DNA from: Psychrobacillus sp044762745
Lineage (GTDB): Bacteria > Bacillota > Bacilli > Bacillales_A > Planococcaceae
NCBI RefSeq assembly: GCF_044762745.1
Contig: NZ_JBIWEX010000005.1
Coordinates: 124,001 to 188,000 of the forward strand
Direction: 5' to 3'
DNA length: 64,000 nt
In this document: piece after piece, positions 7,680 through 16,440 of the stretch
How positions within the stretch are numbered: position 1 is the stretch's first letter
How the letters are laid out: each line of letters starts with the position of its first letter
Notes under the pieces: generated by a model
Databases searched by the model: none
What the model was told of the DNA's origin: nothing
The model's input: only the letters and a program-made list of their open reading frames with translations
Made by a program: the position numbers and the translations under genes

Positions 7680-9215
7680 TTAGTATTTCTCTATCGTCGT
7701 ACCCTGGTAATAGTGTTTTAGAATGCGGTCGTATGTCCAGCCTGCGTCGGCGCGGGCTTTTGCACCCCATTGACTCATGCCAATGCGGTGACCGAATCCT
7801 TTACCTTTTACTGTAACAGACTCGATTCCGCTAGTTGTTCCAGTTGAAGATACGATTCCTTCATTTGTTTGAATGTTGATATTTCCATTTGGAATAGTTT
7901 CCACACCTGTTGCAGTTTGCACCGATGCACCTGCTAAGGAGGAGATATCCGTTGTGCCATTTGCTTGCTGTACGGAAAGTTCTGTTATGCCACCAGATGG
8001 CTTCGTGAAACTAACATCATACCAGCTAGATTTTAACGATGCATTATTCGCATCTAAAAATACGTTTCTCATCACAGTTTCATTGCCCGTAATCGTTTTT
8101 TCTCCGGAAGATGTAACAGCTGTTACTGCAGTGACCTCTCCGTTAGAACCACCTTTTGTTAGCTTTATATCTAATAAAGCATCTGTTGCACTGAATCCGA
8201 ATTTCTTTAGAATATTTGCTTTAGGAATCGTAACGGACCAGTTATCGTAAGGTGATTTTTCAATGGAATCATCTACAGATACAAACTGTGGTACTTGGGC
8301 AGTGTCCCAAACTTCTCCAATATTCGCCGTTTTGCCGCCACTTGCAGCAAAGTAATATGCTTGTACGAGTTTGCCGTTTGATCTAATAACTAAATCTTTT
8401 GTAGCATCAACGGCTGAATTGGTGCTTTTTTGTTCGGATGTGTAGCCTTTGTACATTTGATCTTTTGTTGTACTACTTAAAATACCTGCTTTACTTAAAG
8501 TATAGCTTCTTGCAGCAACGGCCTGTGCTTTTAGCGCTTCTTGATGCCAGGAAGCATACGATTCGTTTGGAATAACTCCTTTTAAATAGTTTTCCAAGTC
8601 TAGTCGATTGACAATTTGAACGCTAGCACCAGATTTTATAACATTAAAGCTTCCTCGAAACTGTGTGCCAGTTGGTGTTTTTCCTAGTGGCCCTGTTGAA
8701 ACTTCCGCTACTTTTGCATGTGTTGCTGGCACCCATGAAGATACGCCTTGTTCGTCTGTAATGGAGTACCATATTTCGCCGTTTGCATTCGTAAATTCAT
8801 TCACCAAGTTTGCACCTTGGAAAGCTTTATACGATTTTACGGTTTCATAGTCAGCTGTTGCTCCTTTTTTTCCATCGACATCCGATGTGAAAACTACCAA
8901 CTTATCATTTCCAGTTAATGCATGTAACGCAAAACCGTTGGCAGAGAACATAGAGGCGCCCGTTTGATAAATCGATACTTCCCCGTTAACTTGCGAAAAA
9001 GTAACGGGAGTATTTGGTAATGCAAAAAACATCTCTTTTGTCGTTAAGTTCTCTAATTTATAGACACCTGTTAAGTTAAGAGATGTAGTAGAAGCGTTGT
9101 GAACTTCTACTTGGACTTGCTTTGAATAGCTTTCTTGCTTGTATGCAAATGCTGTATTTGAAACTGCTAAACTAAGTGCCACTACTGATAGACCAGTTAC
9201 TATTTGTTTAAACAA
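7680..9215 (-). CDS. SpoIID/LytB-type secreted peptidoglycan protein
   Basis: This is a 511-residue exported protein with a signal peptide (about 1-24). The C-terminal half is a SpoIID/LytB domain: RLDLENYLKGVIPNES and QALKAQAVAARSYTL-type helices near 205-245, and the terminal GKGFGHRIGMSQWGAKA box near 470-490. SpoIID is a lytic transglycosylase and LytB enhances the LytC amidase. The amidase gene is two genes upstream here, matching the lytABC arrangement. An SH3-like stretch precedes the SpoIID domain. The start is TTG, directly after the stop of the upstream gene, with GAGGTG as ribosome site inside that gene's end, so translation is coupled. The protein is shorter than B. subtilis LytB (about 700). 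Confidence 0.88.
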   Translation of the reverse strand: MFKQIVTGLSVVALSLAVSNTAFAYKQESYSKQVQVEVHNASTTSLNLTGVYKLENLTTKEMFFALPNTPVTFSQVNGEVSIYQTGASMFSANGFALHALTGNDKLVVFTSDVDGKKGATADYETVKSYKAFQGANLVNEFTNANGEIWYSITDEQGVSSWVPATHAKVAEVSTGPLGKTPTGTQFRGSFNVIKSGASVQIVNRLDLENYLKGVIPNESYASWHQEALKAQAVAARSYTLSKAGILSSTTKDQMYKGYTSEQKSTNSAVDATKDLVIRSNGKLVQAYYFAASGGKTANIGEVWDTAQVPQFVSVDDSIEKSPYDNWSVTIPKANILKKFGFSATDALLDIKLTKGGSNGEVTAVTAVTSSGEKTITGNETVMRNVFLDANNASLKSSWYDVSFTKPSGGITELSVQQANGTTDISSLAGASVQTATGVETIPNGNINIQTNEGIVSSTGTTSGIESVTVKGKGFGHRIGMSQWGAKARADAGWTYDRILKHYYQGTTIEKY

Positions 9216-9947
9216 TTATTTCACCTCAGTAAGCGTACTTAGCACCCAACCTTTGTTTCCTTTAGCGGTTTGGACATTGTACCATATTTCACCATTTGCA
9301 TTTTTGAATGTATCCAAATATTTTAAAGAAGTTCCTTTTGCGACTAATTCAATCGATTGGTAGTTCGTAGTAGCACCTTTTCTCACGTTAACTGCTTGTT
9401 TTGTTACGACTTCAGAAGGCACGACATTGCTCGGTTTTGTTGTTGTCACATCACCAGAGAATACCCACCCTTTCACCGTAGTCGAAACTTCTACGCGGTA
9501 CCAGATACCAATAGTCGATTTATGTTGGTCGATCACTGCTAGTCCTTTATCTGCTCCGTAAGTTGCTACTACTTTGTAGTCACGAGTTGCGCCACTATGC
9601 ACTTTTACATTGCTACTAGTTGTATACACTGTAGTCGGTAAACCAGTAGAAGGATCTGGTGTAGGTGTAGGCGTCGGTGTAGTTGTTGATGGTGGCGTTA
9701 CAACCGTTCCACCTTCTGCAACTGCTTTTTGTAATTGCTTAATCATCGCATCTTGTTCTGCCACTTGTTTTTCTAACGCTACTACTTTTGTGTTTATTGG
9801 ATTTAGTTGGGCTTGTACCCATTCAACTGATGCAAGCAAAAGGTTAGAATTTGCTTTTGTAGCGCTAGGTACTGTGATTGTAAATAGTAAACTTAAACCT
9901 AGTACTGCACCAATAGTTCCTAATAATTTCTTTTTCATCGTATTCAT
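9216..9947 (-). CDS. Secreted two-SH3b-domain protein
   Basis: This is a 243-residue exported protein. A signal peptide (about 1-32) is followed by a short coiled coil (about 38-76), a Thr/Pro linker (about 80-105) and two bacterial SH3b domains (about 107-170 and 180-243), each with the V(K/N)VHxGA and GWV(F/L)S pattern. SH3b domains bind peptidoglycan. No catalytic domain is present, so it may be a wall-binding partner of the amidase. It starts nine bases after the amidase stop, with GAGGGAG between, and abuts the LytB-type gene, so it is the middle gene of a three-gene operon. A second in-frame ATG lies three codons in. Confidence 0.85.
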   Translation of the reverse strand: MNTMKKKLLGTIGAVLGLSLLFTITVPSATKANSNLLLASVEWVQAQLNPINTKVVALEKQVAEQDAMIKQLQKAVAEGGTVVTPPSTTTPTPTPTPDPSTGLPTTVYTTSSNVKVHSGATRDYKVVATYGADKGLAVIDQHKSTIGIWYRVEVSTTVKGWVFSGDVTTTKPSNVVPSEVVTKQAVNVRKGATTNYQSIELVAKGTSLKYLDTFKNANGEIWYNVQTAKGNKGWVLSTLTEVK

Positions 9948-9956
9948 TTCTCCCTC

Positions 9957-12857
9957 TTATTGTTGGAAATAGTTTTCTAATCCTTTTCTAATTCCTTCTG
10001 CTGCTTTTTTCTGGAAAGCGGCTGAAGCAAGTTGTGCTTCTTCTGTTGGGTTCGATATAAATGCAAGTTCTACGAGAACAGAAGGAAGTTCATTCATACG
10101 ATTCACGTAAAAGACTTGTTCTTTTACTCCACGATTATACGTCCCAATTGCTTTTACTAGATCCGATTGAATGCTTTTCGCTAGCGTCAAGCTTCTTGGA
10201 CCATTAAAGTTAACCGTCGCATTATAATATGTTGTCGTACCTTTTGAAGAGGCGTTAAGTGCATCAGCATGAATACTAATAAATGCGTCGTAATCCGATT
10301 TATTTGCAATATCTGTGCGTTGTTTTAGCTCTAAGAAGACATCCGTACTTCTCGTTAGGACCACTTCCGCGCCAGCTGCTTCTAGTTCCGCTTTTAAAGC
10401 TTTTGCAGTTGCAAGTACAACGTCTTTTTCTCTCGTTCCTTTTGGTCCAACCGCTCCAGGATCTTTTGCACCATGGCCAGCATCCAGGATAATTTTCTTA
10501 CCTGCTAATCCTTTTTGGACGACTTTAATCGTTAATTCTTTATCGTAATCTCGAATTGTATATGTGTAGTTAGGGTCGAACGTGATCAATAAAACAGAAG
10601 TACCACCAGATACTTTTTCCACTTTCATACTTTTCACGCCAGTAACGGATGATTTAATCTCGTTTATATCTGATAGATTACCAAATATGCGTAAAACGTT
10701 CGCAGAAGGTGTCGAATAAGTAATATCGAATTTAGAAGGTTTAGACCATACTAAATAGTTTTGCCCATTTCTTACTTCCGTTCGACCGTTCGTTAATTGG
10801 ATCGGTGAAATGTCTGAAAGCATAGATGCTTGAATCCAACCACGTTTTTCACTTTGTGTTTCAATATTTAACCAGCCATTCAATGAACGAAGTACTCGTA
10901 CCGGAGTACTTAAATAAATTGTATCTACTTTTTTCGCAGTTGCACTTGCTCCATTGTATACAGTGGCTGTTTTCGTCCCGTATTTAGTTGGGATATCTTC
11001 ATTTACTTCAAAGTCTGGAATCCAGCCTTCTTTTCCACCCGCATTAATTTGTAGCCAAGTAGTACCATCTGTAGCGACTAATTTGTTTATAACGGTAAAG
11101 CTTGTGTTTTTAGCAAGACCTTGTAGAACTGCGGAATTATAATTGCTGTTTGCGTACAGTAAAGCATTAGCTCGTTTAATCGTTCCTTTTTCACCTGCAC
11201 CAGGTGTAACAATTGGTGTTTCTTCAACAGAATCTACGATGGACACAACTGATTGATGCAACCAAGCATCCCCACTTGTTGTGTTCACTTTATACCATTT
11301 TTCCGATTTTTCGTCCGCTGCATATTGAGTCGATTCGAACAGGTCATTTTGTCTGCTTTGTGTAACTACATCGAAACTAATTCCTGGGCCTGAACGCATA
11401 TTTGCAACAGGTACAGAAACTTTCAAGCTATTATTTTCTGCTACTACATCCGCATTTGTAGCAGGTGTTTCAGGAGTTGGATTTTCGGGTACAGTAGAAA
11501 CAGTTTCAAATGCATCTGCAGGAATCCACCCTTTTTTCCCTACTGCATAGCTCACTTGGTACCACTTTTCTTTAAAAGCGTTTGTAAACTCTTGATGGAT
11601 TGATAGTTTCGTTCCAACTTGAATAGTTGCTACTGTTTTATAATCTTTCGTAGCACCAGAGTGAACAGTAGATGTTTTACTTACTACTTTGTCAGCAATC
11701 GATGACTCTTCGAATGCAGAAGCCAGCATCCAGCCTTTTTTACCAGTTGCATAAGTCACTTGCACCCATTTTTCCTTGAATGCGTTCGTAAACTCTTGAT
11801 GGATTACTAGAGTTGTCCCAGGTTTCACTGTAGAAACGACTGCATAACTTTTTGTTGCTCCTTTATGAACAGTTGTTTGTTGGACTACTTTCATGGAAGT
11901 GGCTGTTTCGCCAACTGTCGCGTTTAATACAAATAATTCAGAAGTGACCCAGCCTTTTTTACCGTTATATTCCACGTTAAACCACACTTCATTTTGTGCA
12001 TTTGTAAAAGCACTTAGAACTTTCAATGAAGTGCCCGCTGGAATTGTGGCAACTACTTTATAAGAAGTTGTTGCACCACTTCTCATATTTGCCGCATTTT
12101 TGCCTATTCTTTGCTTCGTTCCCTCGTAAGAAATACCAGAAGAGGTGGAAGCCGCTTTCACAGCAGTGTTGGCGATTGGTTTTGAGTCACTGATAACTAC
12201 TCCACTTTGGCCAACTGTAGAGTTTAATTCAAATAATTCCGATGTGACCCAACCTTTTTTACCGTTATATTCCACGTTAAACCATACTTCTTTTTCTGCA
12301 TTTGTAAATGCACTTAATACTTTCAAAGAAGTGCCTGCTGGAATTGTGGCAACTACTTTATAAGAAGTTGTTGCACCACTTCTCATATTTGCAGCATTTT
12401 CCCCTATTCTTTGCGTCGTTCCTTCGTAAGAAATACCAGAAGAGGTGGAAGCCGCTTTCACAGCAGTGTTGGCGATTGGTTTTGAGTCACTGATAACTAC
12501 TCCACTTTGGCCAGCTGTAGTGTTTAATTCAAATAGTTCCGATGTAACCCAACCTTTTTTACCGATATATTCCACGTTAAACCATACTTCTTTTTCTGCA
12601 TTTGTAAATGCACTTAGGACTTTCACTGAAGTGCCAGCTGGAATTGTAGCGACTACTTTATAAGAAGTTGTTGCTCCACTTCTCATATTTGCAGCATATT
12701 CCCCTATTTTTTGGGTTGTATCTGCTATTTGTTGAATTTCGTCTAAAATTAGAGATGAATTCGAAGCGGCATATGCAATTGGTGAATCATTCACAAGAAG
12801 ATGTTGTGGCAAAAGAACAGAAGTTGCTAAGACAGATGATGCGATTACTTTTTTCAT
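9957..12857 (-). CDS. LytC-type N-acetylmuramoyl-L-alanine amidase with eight SH3b repeats
   Basis: This 966-residue autolysin cuts the amide bond between MurNAc and the stem peptide. A signal peptide is followed by eight SH3b-like modules to about residue 680, an AMIN-like beta region (about 685-780) and a C-terminal Amidase_3 domain (about 787-966). Its zinc and catalytic residues are visible as His795 (DAGHG), Glu810 (TREKD), His863 (SIHAD) and Glu930 (VELAF). The first three SH3b modules are almost identical. B. subtilis LytC uses CWB2 repeats instead, so the binding module has been exchanged. AAGGAGG precedes the ATG. It heads the operon with the SH3b and LytB-type genes. Confidence 0.93.
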   Translation of the reverse strand: MKKVIASSVLATSVLLPQHLLVNDSPIAYAASNSSLILDEIQQIADTTQKIGEYAANMRSGATTSYKVVATIPAGTSVKVLSAFTNAEKEVWFNVEYIGKKGWVTSELFELNTTAGQSGVVISDSKPIANTAVKAASTSSGISYEGTTQRIGENAANMRSGATTSYKVVATIPAGTSLKVLSAFTNAEKEVWFNVEYNGKKGWVTSELFELNSTVGQSGVVISDSKPIANTAVKAASTSSGISYEGTKQRIGKNAANMRSGATTSYKVVATIPAGTSLKVLSAFTNAQNEVWFNVEYNGKKGWVTSELFVLNATVGETATSMKVVQQTTVHKGATKSYAVVSTVKPGTTLVIHQEFTNAFKEKWVQVTYATGKKGWMLASAFEESSIADKVVSKTSTVHSGATKDYKTVATIQVGTKLSIHQEFTNAFKEKWYQVSYAVGKKGWIPADAFETVSTVPENPTPETPATNADVVAENNSLKVSVPVANMRSGPGISFDVVTQSRQNDLFESTQYAADEKSEKWYKVNTTSGDAWLHQSVVSIVDSVEETPIVTPGAGEKGTIKRANALLYANSNYNSAVLQGLAKNTSFTVINKLVATDGTTWLQINAGGKEGWIPDFEVNEDIPTKYGTKTATVYNGASATAKKVDTIYLSTPVRVLRSLNGWLNIETQSEKRGWIQASMLSDISPIQLTNGRTEVRNGQNYLVWSKPSKFDITYSTPSANVLRIFGNLSDINEIKSSVTGVKSMKVEKVSGGTSVLLITFDPNYTYTIRDYDKELTIKVVQKGLAGKKIILDAGHGAKDPGAVGPKGTREKDVVLATAKALKAELEAAGAEVVLTRSTDVFLELKQRTDIANKSDYDAFISIHADALNASSKGTTTYYNATVNFNGPRSLTLAKSIQSDLVKAIGTYNRGVKEQVFYVNRMNELPSVLVELAFISNPTEEAQLASAAFQKKAAEGIRKGLENYFQQ
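11938..12714. repeat. 300-bp in-frame tandem repeats encoding SH3b modules
   Basis: Within the amidase gene, nearly identical DNA recurs every 300 bp: matching segments start at 12061, 12361 and 12661, and at 11941, 12241 and 12541. Each period encodes 100 residues, one SH3b module plus linker. The high identity points to recent duplication or gene conversion, and copy number may vary among strains. Confidence 0.85.
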
Positions 12858-12984
12858 TTGTTCCTCCTTGAAACGCGTGTTTTCTCCATTTTAATGCAGA
12901 TTTCCTCATAAAACAATCCAACTAATGTAATTAAATCCAATGTCATAGAATTGTAATAAAGAAAATAGAATTGTGTCGTTTTAT

Positions 12985-13060
12985 CTGCTTAGGTGATTTT
13001 CGGATCCTACCGCTCACTGCGGAAATTACATTGATCGAAGACCCCGGCAGCAACCTTCTA
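12985..13060. repeat. Possible fragment of a dispersed repeat
   Basis: This short GC-rich patch (GGATCCTACCGCTCACTGCGG, then GAAGACCCCGGCAGC) in an A+T-rich gap resembles debris of a dispersed repeat. The match is weak. The rest of the 344-base gap between the amidase and LCP genes holds the 21-bp array and a terminator. Confidence 0.3.
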
Positions 13061-13076
13061 TTAAATTACAAGTTTT

Positions 13077-13162
13077 GCGCAAGATAGAGTCTGCAAATCG
13101 CAAGGTATTCTACAAGAATCGCAAAATATAGTCCACTTATCGCAAGATACTCTTCCACGTTA
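13077..13162. repeat. Intergenic 21-bp repeat array, TCGCAAGATA core (array C)
   Basis: Four units with the core TCGCAA(G/A)(A/G)TA have the G of GCAA at 13079, 13100, 13121 and 13142, an exact 21-bp step. The array begins just outside the LCP gene terminator. Confidence 0.82.
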
Positions 13163-13166
13163 ATAC

Positions 13167-13204
13167 AAAAAAAACGAACAGCCCGTTTCAGGCTGTTCGT
13201 TTTA
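13167..13204 (-). terminator. Terminator of the LCP gene
   Basis: A 13-bp stem (AAAACGAACAGCC and complement) with a seven-base loop and flanking A/T runs begins right at the LCP stop codon. Confidence 0.9.
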
Positions 13205-14245
13205 CTTTCCTATTGTTAAATCATGGACAGTGGTCGTTTTATGCATTTCGCTTTGCGCATTTTGACCGAAACTATCTAAATTGAGTTTTAGTTGTCTCTT
13301 TATATCCTCGAGAGAGTCATCATCTATAATAAAATAGGATATTCCTCTTATCGTAGTATCATAACCTTCTAGTTTAAGTTGCTCGATTGGTGATGATTTT
13401 AAGTTCTGATACGTTTTGATCAATCCAAAATACTCCGAAGCAGGAATATTCGTTTTGACGTTATTGCCAACGTCTTTAATCATATCGTCGATGTTGCCAA
13501 TATTATTAATGCTTGTGGCCTTACTAATAATCTCTTGGATTACTTGCTTTTGTCTGATATTACGTCCAGCGTCCCCTTGAGGATCTTTTTTACGCATTCG
13601 AACGTATGCAAGTGCTTCGTTCCCGTTCAAGAACATCGGTCCTTCTGTATACTTCTTCCACTTTAAACTACCTGTTAGTTGGGCACTGAACGTAAATGGA
13701 ACTTCTACATCTACTCCGCCTACTGTATTTACGATGTCTTCAAACCCTTGGAAGTCAGTTGAAACATAATAATCGATTGGAATATCTAATATTTTTTCCA
13801 ATGTATTGATCGTATAGTTTATCCCGCCGAAAGCGTACGAGTGATTAATTTTATCTTGGTATCCTAAATCGGGGATATACACTCTCGAATCTCGTGGAAT
13901 ACTTACCATCGAGATTTTTTCTAATTTCGGATTTACCGTCGCTAAGATTAATACATCTGATCGACCATATTTGGCTTTCTCTTGATTATCAATCCCTGCT
14001 ATTAAAATAGTAAATGCGGAGTCTTCTGCTTTCGCGTTATCCAATTTACTAATTGAATCATCTTTTGATTCTTTGTCTTTTTCCAATGGTTCATAAATCT
14101 TATTAATTGCATTTTTTGTCTGAAGAGATAGATTTGTAGCAAACACAACAACTCCAGAGAAAAGCACCATCGAAATGATAAGTATTGTATATAAAATTTT
14201 TCTTCTCGTCTTTGTTTTACGTTTCTTTTGACGTGAAGTAGTCAT
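13202..14245 (-). CDS. LytR-CpsA-Psr (LCP) family cell-wall glycopolymer ligase
   Basis: This 347-residue type II membrane protein has a basic N-terminus, one transmembrane helix (about 17-38) and an extracellular LCP domain (about 78-235). The LCP domain carries GRSDVLILATVNP, SIPRDSRVYIP, DKINHSYAFGG and the AYVRMRKKDPQGDAGR box, with the Arg/Asp residues that bind the polyprenyl pyrophosphate. LCP enzymes transfer finished polymer from undecaprenyl pyrophosphate to peptidoglycan. Its place at the downstream end of the glycan gene cluster suggests that this polymer is its substrate. A GGGAAG site lies upstream. In B. subtilis the equivalent position is held by tagU (lytR). Confidence 0.93.
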   Translation of the reverse strand: MTTSRQKKRKTKTRRKILYTILIISMVLFSGVVVFATNLSLQTKNAINKIYEPLEKDKESKDDSISKLDNAKAEDSAFTILIAGIDNQEKAKYGRSDVLILATVNPKLEKISMVSIPRDSRVYIPDLGYQDKINHSYAFGGINYTINTLEKILDIPIDYYVSTDFQGFEDIVNTVGGVDVEVPFTFSAQLTGSLKWKKYTEGPMFLNGNEALAYVRMRKKDPQGDAGRNIRQKQVIQEIISKATSINNIGNIDDMIKDVGNNVKTNIPASEYFGLIKTYQNLKSSPIEQLKLEGYDTTIRGISYFIIDDDSLEDIKRQLKLNLDSFGQNAQSEMHKTTTVHDLTIGK

Positions 14246-14284
14246 AATACTTCCCTACTTTACTGTTAAAATGTAATCTCACCA

Positions 14285-14313
14285 ATTATACATAAAATTT
14301 TGTTCTATGTATA
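14285..14313 (-). promoter_or_regulatory. Candidate promoter of the LCP gene
   Basis: On the minus strand TATACA and TATAAT are 17 bp apart in the gap after the last glycan-operon gene, 40 bases upstream of the LCP start. Confidence 0.45.
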
Positions 14314-14325
14314 TGGAAAAGACCA

Positions 14326-15546
14326 TTACTTCTTCGTAAGGTTTTGCAAAAGATCTTTTACGATTGAAGTCCAGCTATACTCATTTAAAGCAAGTTGTCT
14401 TCCGCTTTGTTTCATTTTTTCTCTATTTTCTTCATCCATTTCGACAAATTGGAACATGGTTTCTGCAATAGAATCGATATTTTCCGGCTTCGCTACTAGT
14501 CCAATATTGTTCTTCGTCACGATTTCGGCACTTTCTCCTTTTCCACAGTAAAGAACAGGGACACCTGAAGATGCTGCTGGGAAAATTTTTGATGGACGTG
14601 CCCCTTCAAATAAAGCAATATCACGTAATGGCACAATGCTTACATCCGTTACTGAAAATAGCTTTGGCATTTCCTTTAAAGGTAAATGTCCTAAAAAAGA
14701 AATATTTTGCAGTCCTAATTCTATCGCTAATTGACGAAGTTTTTCTTCTTCTGGGCCTGCTCCCGCTATTAAAAAGTATGCATGCGGAACCATTTCCTGC
14801 ATTTTTTTTGCCGCATGCAAAATGAACTCTAATCCTTGTGCATAGCCAAGGTTACCGCCATATGCAAAGACAAATTTGTCCTGTAATCCGAACTTTTCTA
14901 CATATTCCGTGTTTTTTTCTGTTGGCTGAAAAAACTTTGTGTTTACACCATTTGGTAAAACAAACACTTTTTCCTCTGGCTGGGAGTGATTTATAATATA
15001 GGATTTAATACCGTCTGTAGCAGTAGCAATTTTCCAAGAATGTTTGTATAAAAAAGATTCTAACATTTCCGCTAGCTTAATAAAAAACTTATTTTTTACG
15101 AGTCCTAGCTTCACTGCAGACTCTGGCCAAACATCTGCTACATTAAAAACAAACTTCGCTCCTTTTAGTTTGGCACTGAGTAATCCAGTTAGACCTAAAA
15201 AGATCGGGGGCGAGTTTACAATGATGACGTCTACTTTTCCTGTTTTCATTAGCCCGTAAAATGAACTGAATGTGAAGGAAAAATAAGAAACTAAACGTTT
15301 ATAAAAAGTTCCCTTTTTCGAAGGGTAAATCCAAGTACGATGGACAGGAATCCCGTCCCATTTTTCAAATTCATATTTTTTCCCTTTATACTCATCCGGA
15401 ATAATCCCATGCGGATGATGAGGAAAAGCAGTAACTACTTGAATATCATGCCCTTGGGCAAGTAATTCTTTACTAACCTCATATACACGGATTTGTGGAG
15501 CACCTGTTTCAGGTGGGAAATGTTGACATAAATATACAATACGCAT
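14326..15546 (-). CDS. Family 4 glycosyltransferase (WbuB-like)
   Basis: This GT4-type glycosyltransferase of 406 residues has the GT-B fold. The N-terminal acceptor domain shows HFPPETGAPQIRVYE and the ADVWPES box typical of WbuB-like enzymes. The C-terminal nucleotide-sugar domain shows YGGNLGYAQGL, GAGPEEEKL and FEGARPSKIFPAASSGVP. It is probably the last sugar transferase of the operon product; the sugar is unknown. I prefer the second ATG (15546), which has GGTG seven bases ahead and gives MRIVYL, over the ATG three codons upstream that touches the ribosome site. It begins 13 bases after gtaB. Confidence 0.88.
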   Translation of the reverse strand: MRIVYLCQHFPPETGAPQIRVYEVSKELLAQGHDIQVVTAFPHHPHGIIPDEYKGKKYEFEKWDGIPVHRTWIYPSKKGTFYKRLVSYFSFTFSSFYGLMKTGKVDVIIVNSPPIFLGLTGLLSAKLKGAKFVFNVADVWPESAVKLGLVKNKFFIKLAEMLESFLYKHSWKIATATDGIKSYIINHSQPEEKVFVLPNGVNTKFFQPTEKNTEYVEKFGLQDKFVFAYGGNLGYAQGLEFILHAAKKMQEMVPHAYFLIAGAGPEEEKLRQLAIELGLQNISFLGHLPLKEMPKLFSVTDVSIVPLRDIALFEGARPSKIFPAASSGVPVLYCGKGESAEIVTKNNIGLVAKPENIDSIAETMFQFVEMDEENREKMKQSGRQLALNEYSWTSIVKDLLQNLTKK

Positions 15547-15559
15547 AGCATTCACCGAT

Positions 15560-16423
15560 TTAATCTTTCCATTTATTCTTCAAGTAAGCGAGTAACGGTT
15601 CTCTTAAATCATCCCGTTTTAGTGCAAAGTCAAAAGTTGCTTGTAAAAATCCGAATTTATCTCCAACATCATATCGTGTTCCATCGAATATGTATGAGTA
15701 AATAGATTCTTTTGCTAATAATGAGTCAATGGCATCCGTTAATTGTATTTCACCTTTTGCATCTGGTTGTACTTTTTCTAGTTCCTCGAAAATAGCTGGT
15801 GATAAAATGTAACGGCCAACAATCGCTTGGTTAGATGGTGCATCTTCAATAGCAGGTTTTTCAACCAATCGCTTCACTGTAAACAAATTTTTATCTGCTT
15901 CACTATATTCGACGATTCCGTATTTATGAACGTCTTCGTCAGGAACTTCATTGACACCTAAAATACTGCTTTCGACTTCTTCATACTTTTCGATCATTTG
16001 TTTCAATGCAGGAACTTCTGCATCGATAATATCATCTGGAAGTAGCACGGCAAATGGTTCGTTGCCAATGAATTTTTTCGTGCATAAAATAGCATGTCCA
16101 AGTCCTAGTGGTTCTTTTTGACGCATATAATGAATGTCGACTAAGTTAGAAATATTTTCTACTGTTTCGAGTAATTCTAGTTTCCCTGTTTTTTTCAATA
16201 GAAGCTCTAATTCGATTGATTTATCAAAGTGGTCTTCCATCGATTTTTTGTTGCGTCCTGTTACGATAATAATATCTTCTATGCCTGAAGCAATCGCTTC
16301 TTCGATAATGTATTGTAAGTTTGGTTTATCTACGATTGGTAGCATTTCTTTTGGTAAAGCTTTCGTTGCAGGTAAGAAACGGGTTCCAAATCCTGCTGCA
16401 GGAATGACCGCTTTTTTTATCAT
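15560..16423 (-). CDS. gtaB: UTP-glucose-1-phosphate uridylyltransferase GtaB
   Basis: This 287-residue cytoplasmic enzyme makes UDP-glucose from UTP and glucose-1-phosphate. The signature AAGFGTRFLPATKALPKEM (about 10-28) and the DVGDKFG box near the C-terminus are both present. Length equals that of typical GtaB/GalU. GAAGGTGATGG precedes the ATG. It lies inside the glycan operon between two glycosyltransferase genes, which suggests that glucose (or a UDP-glucose-derived sugar) is part of the polymer. Confidence 0.95.
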   Translation of the reverse strand: MIKKAVIPAAGFGTRFLPATKALPKEMLPIVDKPNLQYIIEEAIASGIEDIIIVTGRNKKSMEDHFDKSIELELLLKKTGKLELLETVENISNLVDIHYMRQKEPLGLGHAILCTKKFIGNEPFAVLLPDDIIDAEVPALKQMIEKYEEVESSILGVNEVPDEDVHKYGIVEYSEADKNLFTVKRLVEKPAIEDAPSNQAIVGRYILSPAIFEELEKVQPDAKGEIQLTDAIDSLLAKESIYSYIFDGTRYDVGDKFGFLQATFDFALKRDDLREPLLAYLKNKWKD

Positions 16424-16440
16424 ATTCCATCACCTTCTGA

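Noticed and set aside
12950..12990. Sigma-D promoter for the lytC operon
   Set aside because: GCAGATAA is close to the -10, but no TAAA box is found 15 bases upstream on the minus strand, so the match is not good enough.
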